Shown here: positions 25,450-34,409 of the stretch, piece after piece
Layout: every line of letters begins with the position of its first letter
How positions within the stretch are numbered: position 1 is the stretch's first letter
NCBI GenBank assembly: GCA_017476545.1
Contig: JAFUZP010000012.1
Coordinates: 16,397-80,396 of the forward strand
DNA from: Alloprevotella sp.
Lineage (GTDB): Bacteria; Bacteroidota; Bacteroidia; Bacteroidales; Bacteroidaceae
Length of the DNA: 64,000 nucleotides
Direction: 5' to 3'
Notes under the pieces: generated by a model
Told to the model about the DNA's origin: nothing
What the model saw: only the letters and a program-made list of their open reading frames with translations
The model's database searches: none
Program-made: the position numbers and the translations under genes

Positions 25450-26154
25450 TTAAAAAGTATCCCGAAGGGTCGGGGAATCCAGTATCGTACCCTCGAACCT
25501 GCGCCCGTTATACGTCCCGCTGAAGGTGGTGGCATCCTCTGCGGAACACGCGTCAAACCTCGCGTTGTCAAAGAAGTCCTCCACGTCCCAGTCCGCCCCT
25601 GCGAAAGTGGCAACAACAGTAAGGCCCGGTGTCGGGAGATAGCCGATGCCACAGTTTACTTCCAAGAAGGTACCGGAGGGATACCAGTAGTAACCATGTT
25701 TGTCCTTGGTGCAGTTTCCCTCAGCAAAGTAGTCGCAGTTGGTCACTTCGTCCGCATAGTCGCGTATGGCCTGCGCCTTGGCAGCATACTGGCTCAGGAA
25801 CGAGGTACCGTCGTTTACGTCGGCACATCCGAAGTCCCAGCCGACATGCTGCACGTCAAACCCCATCCAACCGGCATAGCAGTGACTAGGAATTAGTGAT
25901 GAAGGACCGCTATACAAAAAATCTTCGCGAGAACGCACTATCCAATAGTAGTCAATACCGGGCATCCTACTCAGAGTCACCTGCACGGGCGGCCCCGATA
26001 CCCCGCTCCCCGCCAGCAGCTGGCAGTTCAGCGGGAAGACCTGCATCGTGGGCTTCACATAGGGTTTCTTCGCCTTCGGCGCGGCGTCCGCGCACGGTTC
26101 CACTGCCTGCATATCGGCGGGCAGCGCAGCGTTCAGTTCTTTTCTTTTTTTCAT
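25450..26154 (-). CDS. Leader-cassette protein A: common leader, strongly diverged body, unknown function
   Basis: The 234-residue protein has no signal peptide or membrane helix. Residues about 26-51 carry APKAKKPYVKPTMQV and FPLNCQLLAGSG, a leader shared almost exactly with the protein at 51646-52248. The body is Cys-, Trp- and Tyr-rich (six or more Cys after the leader) and unlike that of the partner, except for a weakly shared end (GADW..EDFFDN, then TFSGTYNG). The leader ends in LLAGSG, a form reminiscent of the leader peptides of small exported or processed Bacteroidales peptides, but I cannot name a family. The promoter, a 5' UTR of about 340 nt and the leader codons are duplicated as a unit. 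No maturation or transport gene is adjacent. Confidence 0.65.
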   Translation of the reverse strand: MKKRKELNAALPADMQAVEPCADAAPKAKKPYVKPTMQVFPLNCQLLAGSGVSGPPVQVTLSRMPGIDYYWIVRSREDFLYSGPSSLIPSHCYAGWMGFDVQHVGWDFGCADVNDGTSFLSQYAAKAQAIRDYADEVTNCDYFAEGNCTKDKHGYYWYPSGTFLEVNCGIGYLPTPGLTVVATFAGADWDVEDFFDNARFDACSAEDATTFSGTYNGRRFEGTILDSPTLRDTF

Positions 26155-26515
26155 TTCTTAATACTTTAATTTATTTATAATAGCATTTGTTTATTACCGC
26201 TCACACCATCCCCAGGCCTCCCCCTCTCGGGGGGACGGGAGGGGGGCTGGAGGGGCTGCGGGGCATGGGCTGGTACATACACGCCAAGCGGCGCACCGCA
26301 CCCCACCGAAGGGGGCGCGATGCGCCGCTCAATACGTACTTGTATTTCTGTAACTACTTGATTTCCAGAGCGTGAGGGGGGGTAATTCGGGCACTTCCCG
26401 CCCCGCAGATACGGGCAGAGCCGGCCTCCGCTGCTGCGCAGGCCGCTATACCGTTATTATATATATACGCGTAAGGCATAATCAAGTTGCTGATTTCCGA
26501 TGCAAAGGTAGGCAA
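26011..26515 (-). repeat. Duplicated promoter-UTR-leader cassette, copy A
   Basis: This 505-bp segment is nearly identical to 52105-52608 at a constant offset of 26093-26094. It spans about 48 leader codons, the start codon, the 5' UTR and the -7 box TACCTTTG (minus strand, 26503-26510). Homology fades at both ends. No target-site duplication or transposase is visible. Confidence 0.93.
26155..26510 (-). promoter_or_regulatory. Promoter and structured long 5' UTR of leader-cassette gene A
   Basis: Transcription from the -7 box at 26503-26510 would give a leader of about 340 nt. It contains a long hairpin at 26288-26328 (GCGGCGCA arms extended by about nine further pairs) and a G/C-run hairpin around 26222-26255. 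The last 45 nt before the ATG are AT-rich and unstructured. All parts recur in copy B. Confidence 0.75.
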
Positions 26516-26566
26516 ATATTTCCGGAAGGCCAAGGCCGGGAGAGGAAATAACAAGGCCGGGGAAAA

Positions 26567-26654
26567 CTGACCGTAGGGGTAGGAAGAACTAACCGTAGGG
26601 TTACGGTGCACCGACCATAGGGTTACGACTCCGTACCCCAAGGGCGGAGAAAAT
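26567..26654. repeat. 22-bp quasi-palindromic repeat array 3
   Basis: Four units at 22-bp spacing (anchors 26567, 26589, 26611, 26633), degenerate CTAACCGTAGGGTTACGG type. This one lies between divergent genes, unlike most of the others. Confidence 0.85.
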
Positions 26655-26692
26655 GAGCCGGGGGGGAAATTTGATTTTCCACAAAAGAATGT

Positions 26693-26700
26693 TATCTTCG
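26693..26700 (+). promoter_or_regulatory. -7 box TATCTTCG for purF
   Basis: One change from TAnnTTTG; 22 nt before the ATG at 26723. Confidence 0.5.
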
Positions 26701-26722
26701 CAACCGCAATCATAGTACACAG

Positions 26723-28540
26723 ATGGAACAACTGAAACACGAATGCGGGGTGGCCATGGTACGCCTGCGGAAGCCGCTGGCATATTACGAGCGGAAGTAT
26801 GGCACGTGGCAGTACGGCTTGCAGAAACTCTACCTGCTGATGGAGAAACAGCACAACCGGGGGCAGGAGGGTGCCGGACTGGCTTGCGTGAAGATGTACG
26901 CCGCGCCGGGCGAGGAGATCATCTACCGCGAACGGGAAGAGGGCACCGGTGCCATCGAGAAAATCTTCGGCAGCGTGGCGAAGAAGCTACAGGCGTTCGC
27001 TCCCGAGACGTTGCACGGCATTGACCATGCCTATCACCAGCTCCCTTATGCAGGAGAGATTTATATGGGCCACCTCCGGTACTCAACGACCGGCAAGAGT
27101 GGCCTTTCTTATGTGCATCCGTTCATGCGCCGTTCGAACTGGAAGGCAAAGGACCTCTGCGTCTGTGCGAACTTCAACATGACGAACGTGCCTGAGATTT
27201 TCGAGAGCATAGCCTCGAAAGGACAGCATCCGCGCATGATGTCGGACACGTACATTTTGCTTGAGCAACTGGGGCACCGCCTGGACCGCGAGAGCGAGCG
27301 TTGCTTCCAGGATGCCATCGCCCAGGGCTTGCAAGACTTGGACATCACACGCTACATCGAGGAGCACATCGAAGTGGCGAACATCCTGCGACAGGCGGCT
27401 CCCGTATGGGACGGCGGCTACGTCGTGATGGGTGTGACGGGTTCGGGCGAAACCTTCGTACTGCGCGACCCTTGGGGCATACGTCCTGCCTTCTGGTACG
27501 CCGACGAAGATGTGATGGCTGTAGCTTCCGAGCGCCCTGTCCTACAAACGGCATTCGCCCGGGAATGTGAGGATATCCACGAAATCCGTCCCGGCGAAGC
27601 GTTGCTGATGCGCCGCGACGGCACGCTGCGCACGGAGCAAATACTTGAACCCAAGGGGTTCAGCGCATGCTCCTTTGAACGCATATACTTCAGTCGCGGC
27701 AACGACCGCGACATCTACCTGGAGCGCAAGCGTCTGGGACGCCAGCTTGTCCCCGCCGTGCTCAAGGCCATCAACAACGAGGTGGACGACACGGTGTTCT
27801 CCTACATCCCCAACACGGCGGAAACGGCTTACTACGGCATGGTGGAAGCGTTGGAAACGATAGCCCCCCACCACATCCGCACGGAGAAGGTGGTGTGGAA
27901 AGACATCAAAATGCGCACGTTCATTGCCGAGGGCAACAGTCGCAACGACCTGGCGGGGCACGTTTACGACATCACTTACGACAGCATACGCCGCAACAAG
28001 GACAACCTCGTGGTCATCGACGACAGCATCGTGCGTGGTACCACCCTGCGCGAGAGCATCATACGCATCCTGGACCGCCTGCATCCGAAGCGCATCGTCA
28101 TCGTATCCTCTTCGCCACAGGTGCGCTTCCCCGACTTCTACGGCATCGACATGTCTGCCATGGACGAGTTTATCGCTTTCCGCGCAGCCGTTGAACTGCT
28201 CCGCAAGACGGGGCAGCAGGACCGCCTGCGGAGCATCTACGAACGCTGCAAGGCGCAGCAGTACCTGCCCAAGGAGCAAATGGTGAACTACGTGCGAGAG
28301 GTGTACGACGGTTTCACGGACGAAGAAATATCCGAAGAGATGGCGGACATGCTCCGTCCCGAGGGCGTGGAAACGGAAATCCGCATTGTTTACCAGACAC
28401 TCGAAGGACTCCACACGGCATGTCCACAGACACCAGGCGACTGGTACTTCTCGGGCAACTACCCCACGCCAGGCGGCGTGATGCGCGTGAATGAGGCTTA
28501 CATCAATTTCTACGAGAGATTCACCCCCACCCTATTCTGA
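26723..28540 (+). CDS. purF: Amidophosphoribosyltransferase, long Bacteroidales form
   Basis: The 605-residue protein starts MEQLKHECGVAM. The Cys at residue 8 would be the Ntn nucleophile once the propeptide is removed, and the N-terminal half is a class II glutaminase (GQEGAGLAC, MGHLRYSTTGKS, DPWGIRPAFW). The second half is a phosphoribosyltransferase with the PRPP loop LVVIDDSIVRGTT near residue 430. Enzymes of this type make 5-phosphoribosylamine, the first step of purine synthesis. It is about 100 residues longer than E. coli PurF, with insertions in the glutaminase half and a C-terminal tail. Bacteroidales often have a second, shorter PurF. It precedes the carbamoyl-phosphate synthase gene by 44 bp, a purine-pyrimidine pairing that suggests shared transcription. 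Confidence 0.85.
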   Translation: MEQLKHECGVAMVRLRKPLAYYERKYGTWQYGLQKLYLLMEKQHNRGQEGAGLACVKMYAAPGEEIIYREREEGTGAIEKIFGSVAKKLQAFAPETLHGIDHAYHQLPYAGEIYMGHLRYSTTGKSGLSYVHPFMRRSNWKAKDLCVCANFNMTNVPEIFESIASKGQHPRMMSDTYILLEQLGHRLDRESERCFQDAIAQGLQDLDITRYIEEHIEVANILRQAAPVWDGGYVVMGVTGSGETFVLRDPWGIRPAFWYADEDVMAVASERPVLQTAFARECEDIHEIRPGEALLMRRDGTLRTEQILEPKGFSACSFERIYFSRGNDRDIYLERKRLGRQLVPAVLKAINNEVDDTVFSYIPNTAETAYYGMVEALETIAPHHIRTEKVVWKDIKMRTFIAEGNSRNDLAGHVYDITYDSIRRNKDNLVVIDDSIVRGTTLRESIIRILDRLHPKRIVIVSSSPQVRFPDFYGIDMSAMDEFIAFRAAVELLRKTGQQDRLRSIYERCKAQQYLPKEQMVNYVREVYDGFTDEEISEEMADMLRPEGVETEIRIVYQTLEGLHTACPQTPGDWYFSGNYPTPGGVMRVNEAYINFYERFTPTLF

Positions 28541-28584
28541 CAAAACAACCTACCCTACCCATAACACACAACAAAGCTAACGCG

Positions 28585-31500
28585 ATGGACAACAACGAAA
28601 TGATAAAAGGGAGAGCTTGCACGCTGCTCCTCTCCGACGGCACGAAGTTTCACGGTACTTCATTCGGATATGAAGCTCCCGTGGCAGGCGAAGTGGTGTT
28701 CAACACGGCCATGACGGGTTATCCCGAAAGCCTCACTGACCCCAGCTATGCCGGACAGATTATGACGCTGACGTTTCCGCTCGTAGGAAACTACGGCGTA
28801 CCGCCCTTCACGCTGGAGGAGAACGGCTTGGCCACGTTCATGGAAAGCGAGCGCATACACGCTGCCGCCATCGTCGTGAGCGACTACAGCGAGATGGAGT
28901 CCCACTGGAACAGCCGCGAAAGCCTCTCGGAATGGCTCCGTCGCGAAAAGGTGCCGGGCATCACGGGTATCGATACGCGCGAACTGACAAAGGTGCTCAG
29001 GGAACATGGCGTGATGATGGGAAAGATTCTCTTCGACGATATGCCGGACGAGGTGCCCGAGGCACAATACGAAGGAATCAACTGGGTAGCGAAGGTGAGC
29101 TGCAAGGAGGTCGTCACCTACAACAAAGGCGCAGGAAAGCGCGTCGTACTGGTGGACTGCGGCGTGAAGCACAACATCATCCGCAACCTGCTGCGTCGCG
29201 GTCTCGAGGTGGTACGCGTGCCTTGGGACTATGACTTCAACGACATGGAGTTCGATGGTCTTTTCTTGGCCAACGGTCCGGGCGACCCCGACACCTGCCA
29301 GGCAGCAGTGGACAACATTCGCCGTTTCCTCGCCGCACCCAACGTGCGCCCTTGCATGGGTATCTGCATGGGTAACCAACTGTTGTCCAAAGCTGCTGGT
29401 GCCACCATTTACAAGTTGAAATACGGCCATCGCAGTCACAACCAGCCCGTCCGCATGGTGGGCACAAACCGCTGCTTCATCACAAGCCAGAACCACGGCT
29501 ACGCAGTAGATACGGCTACGTTGCCCGAAGACTGGGAACCGCTCTTCGTAAACATGAACGACGGCTCGAACGAGGGTGTGCGCCACAAGACCAACCCTTG
29601 GTTCAGCGCGCAGTTCCATCCCGAAGCCGCCAGCGGCCCGCTGGACACGGAATTCCTCTTCGACATGTTTGTGGACTGCCTAAACGCCAAAACCTTAAAA
29701 TACCCTAACACCCCTAACCACCCTAACAACTCCAACCACCCCCATAAAAAAGTACTCCTCCTCGGTTCCGGAGCTTTGAAGATTGGCGAAGCGGGAGAGT
29801 TCGACTACTCTGGCTCTCAAGCCCTAAAAGCCCTTCACGAAGAGGGCATTGAGACGGTGCTCATCAATCCCAACATCGCCACCGTGCAGACCTCGGAAGG
29901 CGTGGCAGACAAGATATATTTCCTACCCGTGACGCCTTTCTTCGTGGAACGCGTCATAGAAAAGGAGCGTCCTGACGGCATCCTGCTGGCTTTCGGCGGC
30001 CAAACGGCATTGAACTGTGGCGTAGAGCTCCATCGCACTGGCGTACTGGAGAAATATGGAGTCCGCGTACTTGGCACACCCGTACAGGCCATCATGGACA
30101 CAGAGGACCGCGAACTTTTCGTGGAACGCCTGAACGAGATTGACGTTAAGACCATCAAGAGCGAAGCCTGCGAAAGCATGGAAGACGCCCGTCGGGCCGC
30201 ACGCGAACTGGGCTATCCAGTCATCGTGCGCGCCGCCTACGCCCTTGGAGGCTTGGGCAGCGGATTCTGCGACAACGAGGAGGAACTGGACCGCACCTGT
30301 GAGAAGGCATTCTCGTTCTCGCCGCAAGTGCTCGTGGAAAAGAGTCTGAAGGGTTGGAAAGAGATAGAATACGAAGTGGTGCGCGACAAGTATGACAACT
30401 GCATCACGGTCTGCAACATGGAAAACTTTGACCCGCTGGGGATTCACACAGGCGAAAGCATCGTCATCGCCCCCTCGCAGACCTTGACAAATGCGGAATA
30501 CCACAAACTTCGCTCGCTGGCCATTAAAATCGTGCGCCACATCGGCATCGTGGGAGAGTGCAACGTGCAGTATGCCCTCGACCCGAACTCTGAGGACTAT
30601 CGCGTCATCGAGGTGAACGCACGCCTGTCACGATCCTCGGCTCTCGCCAGCAAGGCGACAGGCTACCCCTTGGCATTTGTCGCCGCAAAACTTGGCCTCG
30701 GATATGGTCTCTTCGAACTGAAAAACTCTGTAACAAAGGAGACCTCCGCTTTCTTTGAACCCGCGCTGGACTACGTGGTGTGCAAGATTCCGCGTTGGGA
30801 CCTCGGAAAGTTCCGTGGCGTGAACCGCGAACTGGGTTCTTCCATGAAGAGCGTCGGCGAGGTGATGGCCATCGGTCGCACCTTCGAAGAAGCTATCCAG
30901 AAGGGCATCCGCATGGTAGGACAAGGTCTGCACGGCTTTGTAGGCAACAAGGAACTGAAAATTGAAGACATCCGCACAAGCCTCGCCGCACCTACGGATA
31001 AACGAATTCTCGTCATCGAGAAAGCCTTCTTCGACGGTATGACGGTGGACGAGATTCATGAACTTACGAAGATTGACAAATGGTTCCTCCACAAGCTGGA
31101 ACACATATATAATATAAATAAGGCGTTAAAAGCCCTACCCTCCTGGGGAGTGCTGAACAAGGCGCTGCTGCGCTGTGCAAAAGTGTACGGTTTCACGGAC
31201 TTCCAGATTGCCCGCGCCCTCGGCATGGAAAAGGAAATGGAGATGGAACAGGCACAGCTCCAAGTTCGCGAAAAGCGCAAGGCACTTGGCGTGATGCCGT
31301 ACATCAAGCAGATCGACACGCTGGCCGCAGAATATCCTGCGCAGACCAACTACCTCTACCTCACCTATAATGCCGTGGCGCACGACGTGCATTTCACGCA
31401 CGGAGAAAGCACTACGCCGAGTACTCAGTCCGTCGTCGTACTGGGTTCTGGGGCCTATCGCATCGGCTCCAGTGTGGAATTTGACTGGTGTGGTGTGCAG

Positions 31501-32967
31501 GCGCTCAACACCATCCGTAAGGAAGGCTATCAGAGCGTGATGATCAACTACAACCCCGAGACGGTGAGCACGGACTACGACATGTGCGACCGCCTCTACT
31601 TTGACGAGCTCACGTTTGAGCGCGTAATGGACATCCTTGACCTTGAGAATCCGCATGGCGTCATCGTTTCCACAGGCGGACAAATCCCCAACAACCTTGC
31701 CATGCGCCTCGATGCACAGCGGGTTCCCATCCTGGGCACGGCGGCGAAATACATCGACAACGCCGAGGACCGCGAAAAGTTCTCCGCCATGCTGGGACGC
31801 ATCGGTGTGGACCAGCCCGAGTGGAGCGCGCTCACGACGATGGAGGACATCAAGGAGTTCATCGCCAAGGTAGGCTTCCCCGTCCTCGTGCGTCCAAGCT
31901 ACGTCCTCTCCGGGGCCGCCATGAACGTATGCTCCAACGAGGAGGAATTGGAACGCTTCCTCACGCTTGCCGCCAACGTTTCCAAGAAGCACCCCGTCGT
32001 GGTCAGCAAATTCTTGCAGCACGCAAAAGAAGTGGAAATGGATGCCGTGGCGAAAGATGGCGAGATTATCGCCTACGCCATCAGCGAGCACATAGAGTAC
32101 GCCGGCGTACACTCCGGCGACGCCACCATACAGTTTCCGCCGCAAAAGCTTTACATTGAGACAGCTCGCCGCATCAAGCGCATCACGCGCGCCATCGCCC
32201 GCGAACTGCACATCAGCGGACCGTTCAACATCCAGTTCCTCGCAAAGGAGAATGACATCAAGGTCATCGAGTGCAACCTGCGCGCCAGCCGCTCCTTCCC
32301 CTTCGTGTCGAAAGTACTGAAGATAAACCTCATCGAACTTGCCACGCGCATCATGCTGGGCCTCCCCGTAGAGAAACCACACAAGAACCTCTTCGACTTG
32401 GACTACGTGGGCGTAAAGGCTTCGCAGTTCTCCTTCAACCGTTTGCAGAATGCCGACCCTGTACTGGGCGTGGACATGGCCAGCACGGGCGAAGTAGGCT
32501 GTCTTGGCGAAGACCCCCGCAGTGCACTCATCAAGGCCCTGCTCTCCGTGGGTCTGCGCGTACCTGAGCGCAGCGTGTTGCTGTCCTCCGGCGATGCCAA
32601 ACAGAAAGCCGAGATGCTGGCAGCTTCGCAGATGCTGGCCGAAAGAGGCTTCAAGCTCTATGCCACGGAACACACGAGTCGCTACCTCACGGAGAACGGC
32701 ATTGAGAACACACGCGTCTATTGGCCCGACCAACAGGGCGAGCCGCAAGTGCTCCAGCTGCTCCACGAGAAGCAAATAGACATGGTGGTCAACATGCCGC
32801 GCGACCTGTCAAACCGCGAAATCACTAACGGTTACCGCATACGCCGTGCCGCCATTGACCTGAACATACCGTTGCTGACCAATGCCCGCCTGGCTTCCGC
32901 CTTCATCAGCGCTTTCTGCACGCTGCCACTGGAGGAAGTGGACATAAAGAGTTGGGACGAATATTGA
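28585..32967 (+). CDS. carAB: Carbamoyl-phosphate synthase, CarA-CarB fusion (glutamine-hydrolysing)
   Basis: A single 1460-residue frame holds both subunits. Residues 1-370 are the small chain: an N-terminal CPSase domain followed by a class I glutaminase with nucleophile Cys in CMGICMGNQLL and the His/Glu pair in AQFHPEAASGP. A linker of about 20 residues, rich in Asn, Pro and His (nt 29694-29745), leads straight into the large chain at KKVLLLGSGALKIGEAGEF. That chain has two ATP-grasp halves (the second begins near SVVVLGSGAYRIGSSVEFDW, residue 950) and a C-terminal MGS-like regulatory domain. The product feeds pyrimidine and arginine synthesis. In most bacteria carA and carB are separate; fused forms are best known from eukaryotes. 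Confidence 0.93.
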   Translation: MDNNEMIKGRACTLLLSDGTKFHGTSFGYEAPVAGEVVFNTAMTGYPESLTDPSYAGQIMTLTFPLVGNYGVPPFTLEENGLATFMESERIHAAAIVVSDYSEMESHWNSRESLSEWLRREKVPGITGIDTRELTKVLREHGVMMGKILFDDMPDEVPEAQYEGINWVAKVSCKEVVTYNKGAGKRVVLVDCGVKHNIIRNLLRRGLEVVRVPWDYDFNDMEFDGLFLANGPGDPDTCQAAVDNIRRFLAAPNVRPCMGICMGNQLLSKAAGATIYKLKYGHRSHNQPVRMVGTNRCFITSQNHGYAVDTATLPEDWEPLFVNMNDGSNEGVRHKTNPWFSAQFHPEAASGPLDTEFLFDMFVDCLNAKTLKYPNTPNHPNNSNHPHKKVLLLGSGALKIGEAGEFDYSGSQALKALHEEGIETVLINPNIATVQTSEGVADKIYFLPVTPFFVERVIEKERPDGILLAFGGQTALNCGVELHRTGVLEKYGVRVLGTPVQAIMDTEDRELFVERLNEIDVKTIKSEACESMEDARRAARELGYPVIVRAAYALGGLGSGFCDNEEELDRTCEKAFSFSPQVLVEKSLKGWKEIEYEVVRDKYDNCITVCNMENFDPLGIHTGESIVIAPSQTLTNAEYHKLRSLAIKIVRHIGIVGECNVQYALDPNSEDYRVIEVNARLSRSSALASKATGYPLAFVAAKLGLGYGLFELKNSVTKETSAFFEPALDYVVCKIPRWDLGKFRGVNRELGSSMKSVGEVMAIGRTFEEAIQKGIRMVGQGLHGFVGNKELKIEDIRTSLAAPTDKRILVIEKAFFDGMTVDEIHELTKIDKWFLHKLEHIYNINKALKALPSWGVLNKALLRCAKVYGFTDFQIARALGMEKEMEMEQAQLQVREKRKALGVMPYIKQIDTLAAEYPAQTNYLYLTYNAVAHDVHFTHGESTTPSTQSVVVLGSGAYRIGSSVEFDWCGVQALNTIRKEGYQSVMINYNPETVSTDYDMCDRLYFDELTFERVMDILDLENPHGVIVSTGGQIPNNLAMRLDAQRVPILGTAAKYIDNAEDREKFSAMLGRIGVDQPEWSALTTMEDIKEFIAKVGFPVLVRPSYVLSGAAMNVCSNEEELERFLTLAANVSKKHPVVVSKFLQHAKEVEMDAVAKDGEIIAYAISEHIEYAGVHSGDATIQFPPQKLYIETARRIKRITRAIARELHISGPFNIQFLAKENDIKVIECNLRASRSFPFVSKVLKINLIELATRIMLGLPVEKPHKNLFDLDYVGVKASQFSFNRLQNADPVLGVDMASTGEVGCLGEDPRSALIKALLSVGLRVPERSVLLSSGDAKQKAEMLAASQMLAERGFKLYATEHTSRYLTENGIENTRVYWPDQQGEPQVLQLLHEKQIDMVVNMPRDLSNREITNGYRIRRAAIDLNIPLLTNARLASAFISAFCTLPLEEVDIKSWDEY

Positions 32968-33018
32968 AGCCTTGGGCGGACGGCACACACGCCCGGATAC
33001 CAGTGCCGGAAGGGAACT

Positions 33019-33051
33019 AAGCGCGGCGGGAGTGATGCTCCCGCCGCGCTT
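33019..33051 (+). terminator. Terminator hairpin after carAB
   Basis: A 14-bp perfect GC-rich stem (AAGCGCGGCGGGAG and its complement, loop TGATG). The T run is poor, so termination may be partial or factor-aided. Confidence 0.7.
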
Positions 33052-33208
33052 GCCGTTCCCCGGCTGCACAAACCGCCCCGCCCTCCATCTAATCCTCGGT
33101 TTGAGAAAATTTCAGCAAGCACAGGAACTGTCCTCCACAGGCATAGGAGCAGGAACACCATGGAGTACCAAAAGAACAAATATAGGTATATTACTAAGAA
33201 ACAGGTTA

Positions 33209-33952
33209 TTATTTCTTTCTGCTACAAGCTGATTTAGCGACAACAAAGATACTCCCCTCGTAGAGCAACCATACGGGAACGGCCACCAGGAAGAGCGTGA
33301 AAGCGTCCGTTGTGGGCGTGATGACAGCGGAAAGGGCGAGGATGGCGACAAAGGCATGGCGGCGGAAAAAGCGCATCCGTGCCGCCGTGAGCCACCCCGC
33401 TCGCGCCAGAAGCCAGCAAAGCACGGGCAGCTCGAACACAACGCCGAGCACGAGGGTCATGCCCAACAGGGTATCAACATAGGACTGCAGGGTCAGCATA
33501 TTCGCCACATCGGGGCTGACCTGGTAAGTGCCCAAGAAGCAGACGGTCAGGGGGAAGAGGAGGAAATAATTCACCAACGCGCCGAGCAGGAACATCACGT
33601 AGGCACTGCCAACCAAGCGCACACCCAACCTGCGCTCCCCGGCGTAGAGGCCGGGCGATACGAAGCGGAACAGAGCATAAAGGGCATAAGGCGATGCACA
33701 CAACAGTCCGGCGAAGAAAGCCGTCCTGACATGTACGGCGAACTGCTCCGTCAGCCCGGTATTCATCAGGTGCAGGGTGAACGGCTCCGCCCCGAACACG
33801 CGGTAGGTGACAAATGCGGCATCGCGTGGCGCAAGCACTAGGGAAAAGAGCGGCTCCTTCAGGCAGAACGCCACAACAGAGCAGGCCGCCACAACAGCCA
33901 GCACGCGCAGCAGGACGCCACGCAGTTCGTCAAGATGGTCCCAGAAAGTCAC
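33209..33952 (-). CDS. tatC: Twin-arginine translocase subunit TatC
   Basis: The 247-residue protein begins MTFWDHLDELRGVLLRVLAV, the conserved cytoplasmic N-terminus of TatC that binds twin-arginine signal peptides. Six membrane segments follow, with the family phrases LYAGERRLGVRLV after the second segment, QSYVDTLLGMTLVLGVVFELPV, and AVITPTTDAFTLFLVAVPVW. TatC is the receptor of the Tat system for folded proteins. tatA lies 70 bp upstream on the same strand; no tatB is seen, in line with a TatAC-type system. Confidence 0.93.
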   Translation of the reverse strand: MTFWDHLDELRGVLLRVLAVVAACSVVAFCLKEPLFSLVLAPRDAAFVTYRVFGAEPFTLHLMNTGLTEQFAVHVRTAFFAGLLCASPYALYALFRFVSPGLYAGERRLGVRLVGSAYVMFLLGALVNYFLLFPLTVCFLGTYQVSPDVANMLTLQSYVDTLLGMTLVLGVVFELPVLCWLLARAGWLTAARMRFFRRHAFVAILALSAVITPTTDAFTLFLVAVPVWLLYEGSIFVVAKSACSRKK

Positions 33953-34022
33953 TCAGACGCACAGAAAACCGTCACGGGAAGCACCGGCCCTACGGACGGA
34001 CACACCCCAAGGCAGCACGCAT

Positions 34023-34232
34023 TTAAACTTCGGATGATTTATCCTTATTCAACTCATCACCAGACTTTTCATCAGTCTCGTTCAAGCCTTCCTTGAAGCT
34101 GCGGACACCGCGTCCTAACCCCCGCATCAGTTCAGGAATTTTCCGTCCGCCAAAAAGCAGCAACACGATGAAAGCGATGACGAGAATCTCCTGCAAGCCG
34201 AGGCCGAACAATGGGTAAATGATTGCAAGCAT
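34023..34232 (-). CDS. tatA: Twin-arginine translocase subunit TatA
   Basis: The start [20 protein letters not shown] (34232) gives a normal 69-residue TatA. A longer in-frame reading adds 42 residues that do not fit the family. One membrane helix (residues 14-28) leads to the [20 protein letters not shown] amphipathic helix, then a charged tail. TatA oligomers form the pathway for folded proteins. It is followed by tatC. Confidence 0.9.
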   Translation of the reverse strand: MLAIIYPLFGLGLQEILVIAFIVLLLFGGRKIPELMRGLGRGVRSFKEGLNETDEKSGDELNKDKSSEV

Positions 34233-34345
34233 AAGATAAAATGAATTTGGTTCGTGCGGCAAATGTACACATAAAAGCCGAAAGCATGCCGCACCGCGCG
34301 CAAGAATTTCGGGACCAATGGGACAAAGCGGTACGGAGGAGGGAC

Positions 34346-34380
34346 GGAAAAAGCGCACCCGGCAATGACTGGGTGCGCTT
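34346..34380 (-). terminator. Intrinsic terminator of clpX
   Basis: A perfect 10-bp stem (34351-34360 with 34371-34380). On the minus strand it is followed by TTTTTCC, 30 bp after the clpX stop. Confidence 0.85.
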
Positions 34381-34409
34381 CGGTTGGTGTCTGCGGACGG
34401 GGCGGCGTG

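Noticed and set aside
29694-29750. Sequencing error or pseudogene at the CarA-CarB junction
   Set aside because: The frame is open across the junction and all catalytic motifs on both sides are intact, so I treat it as a real fusion, while noting that read-level checking is needed.
31135-32775. A 546-codon minus-strand frame inside the CarAB gene
   Set aside because: Antisense shadow of the large-chain gene, with low-complexity His/Val/Gly composition and no domain.
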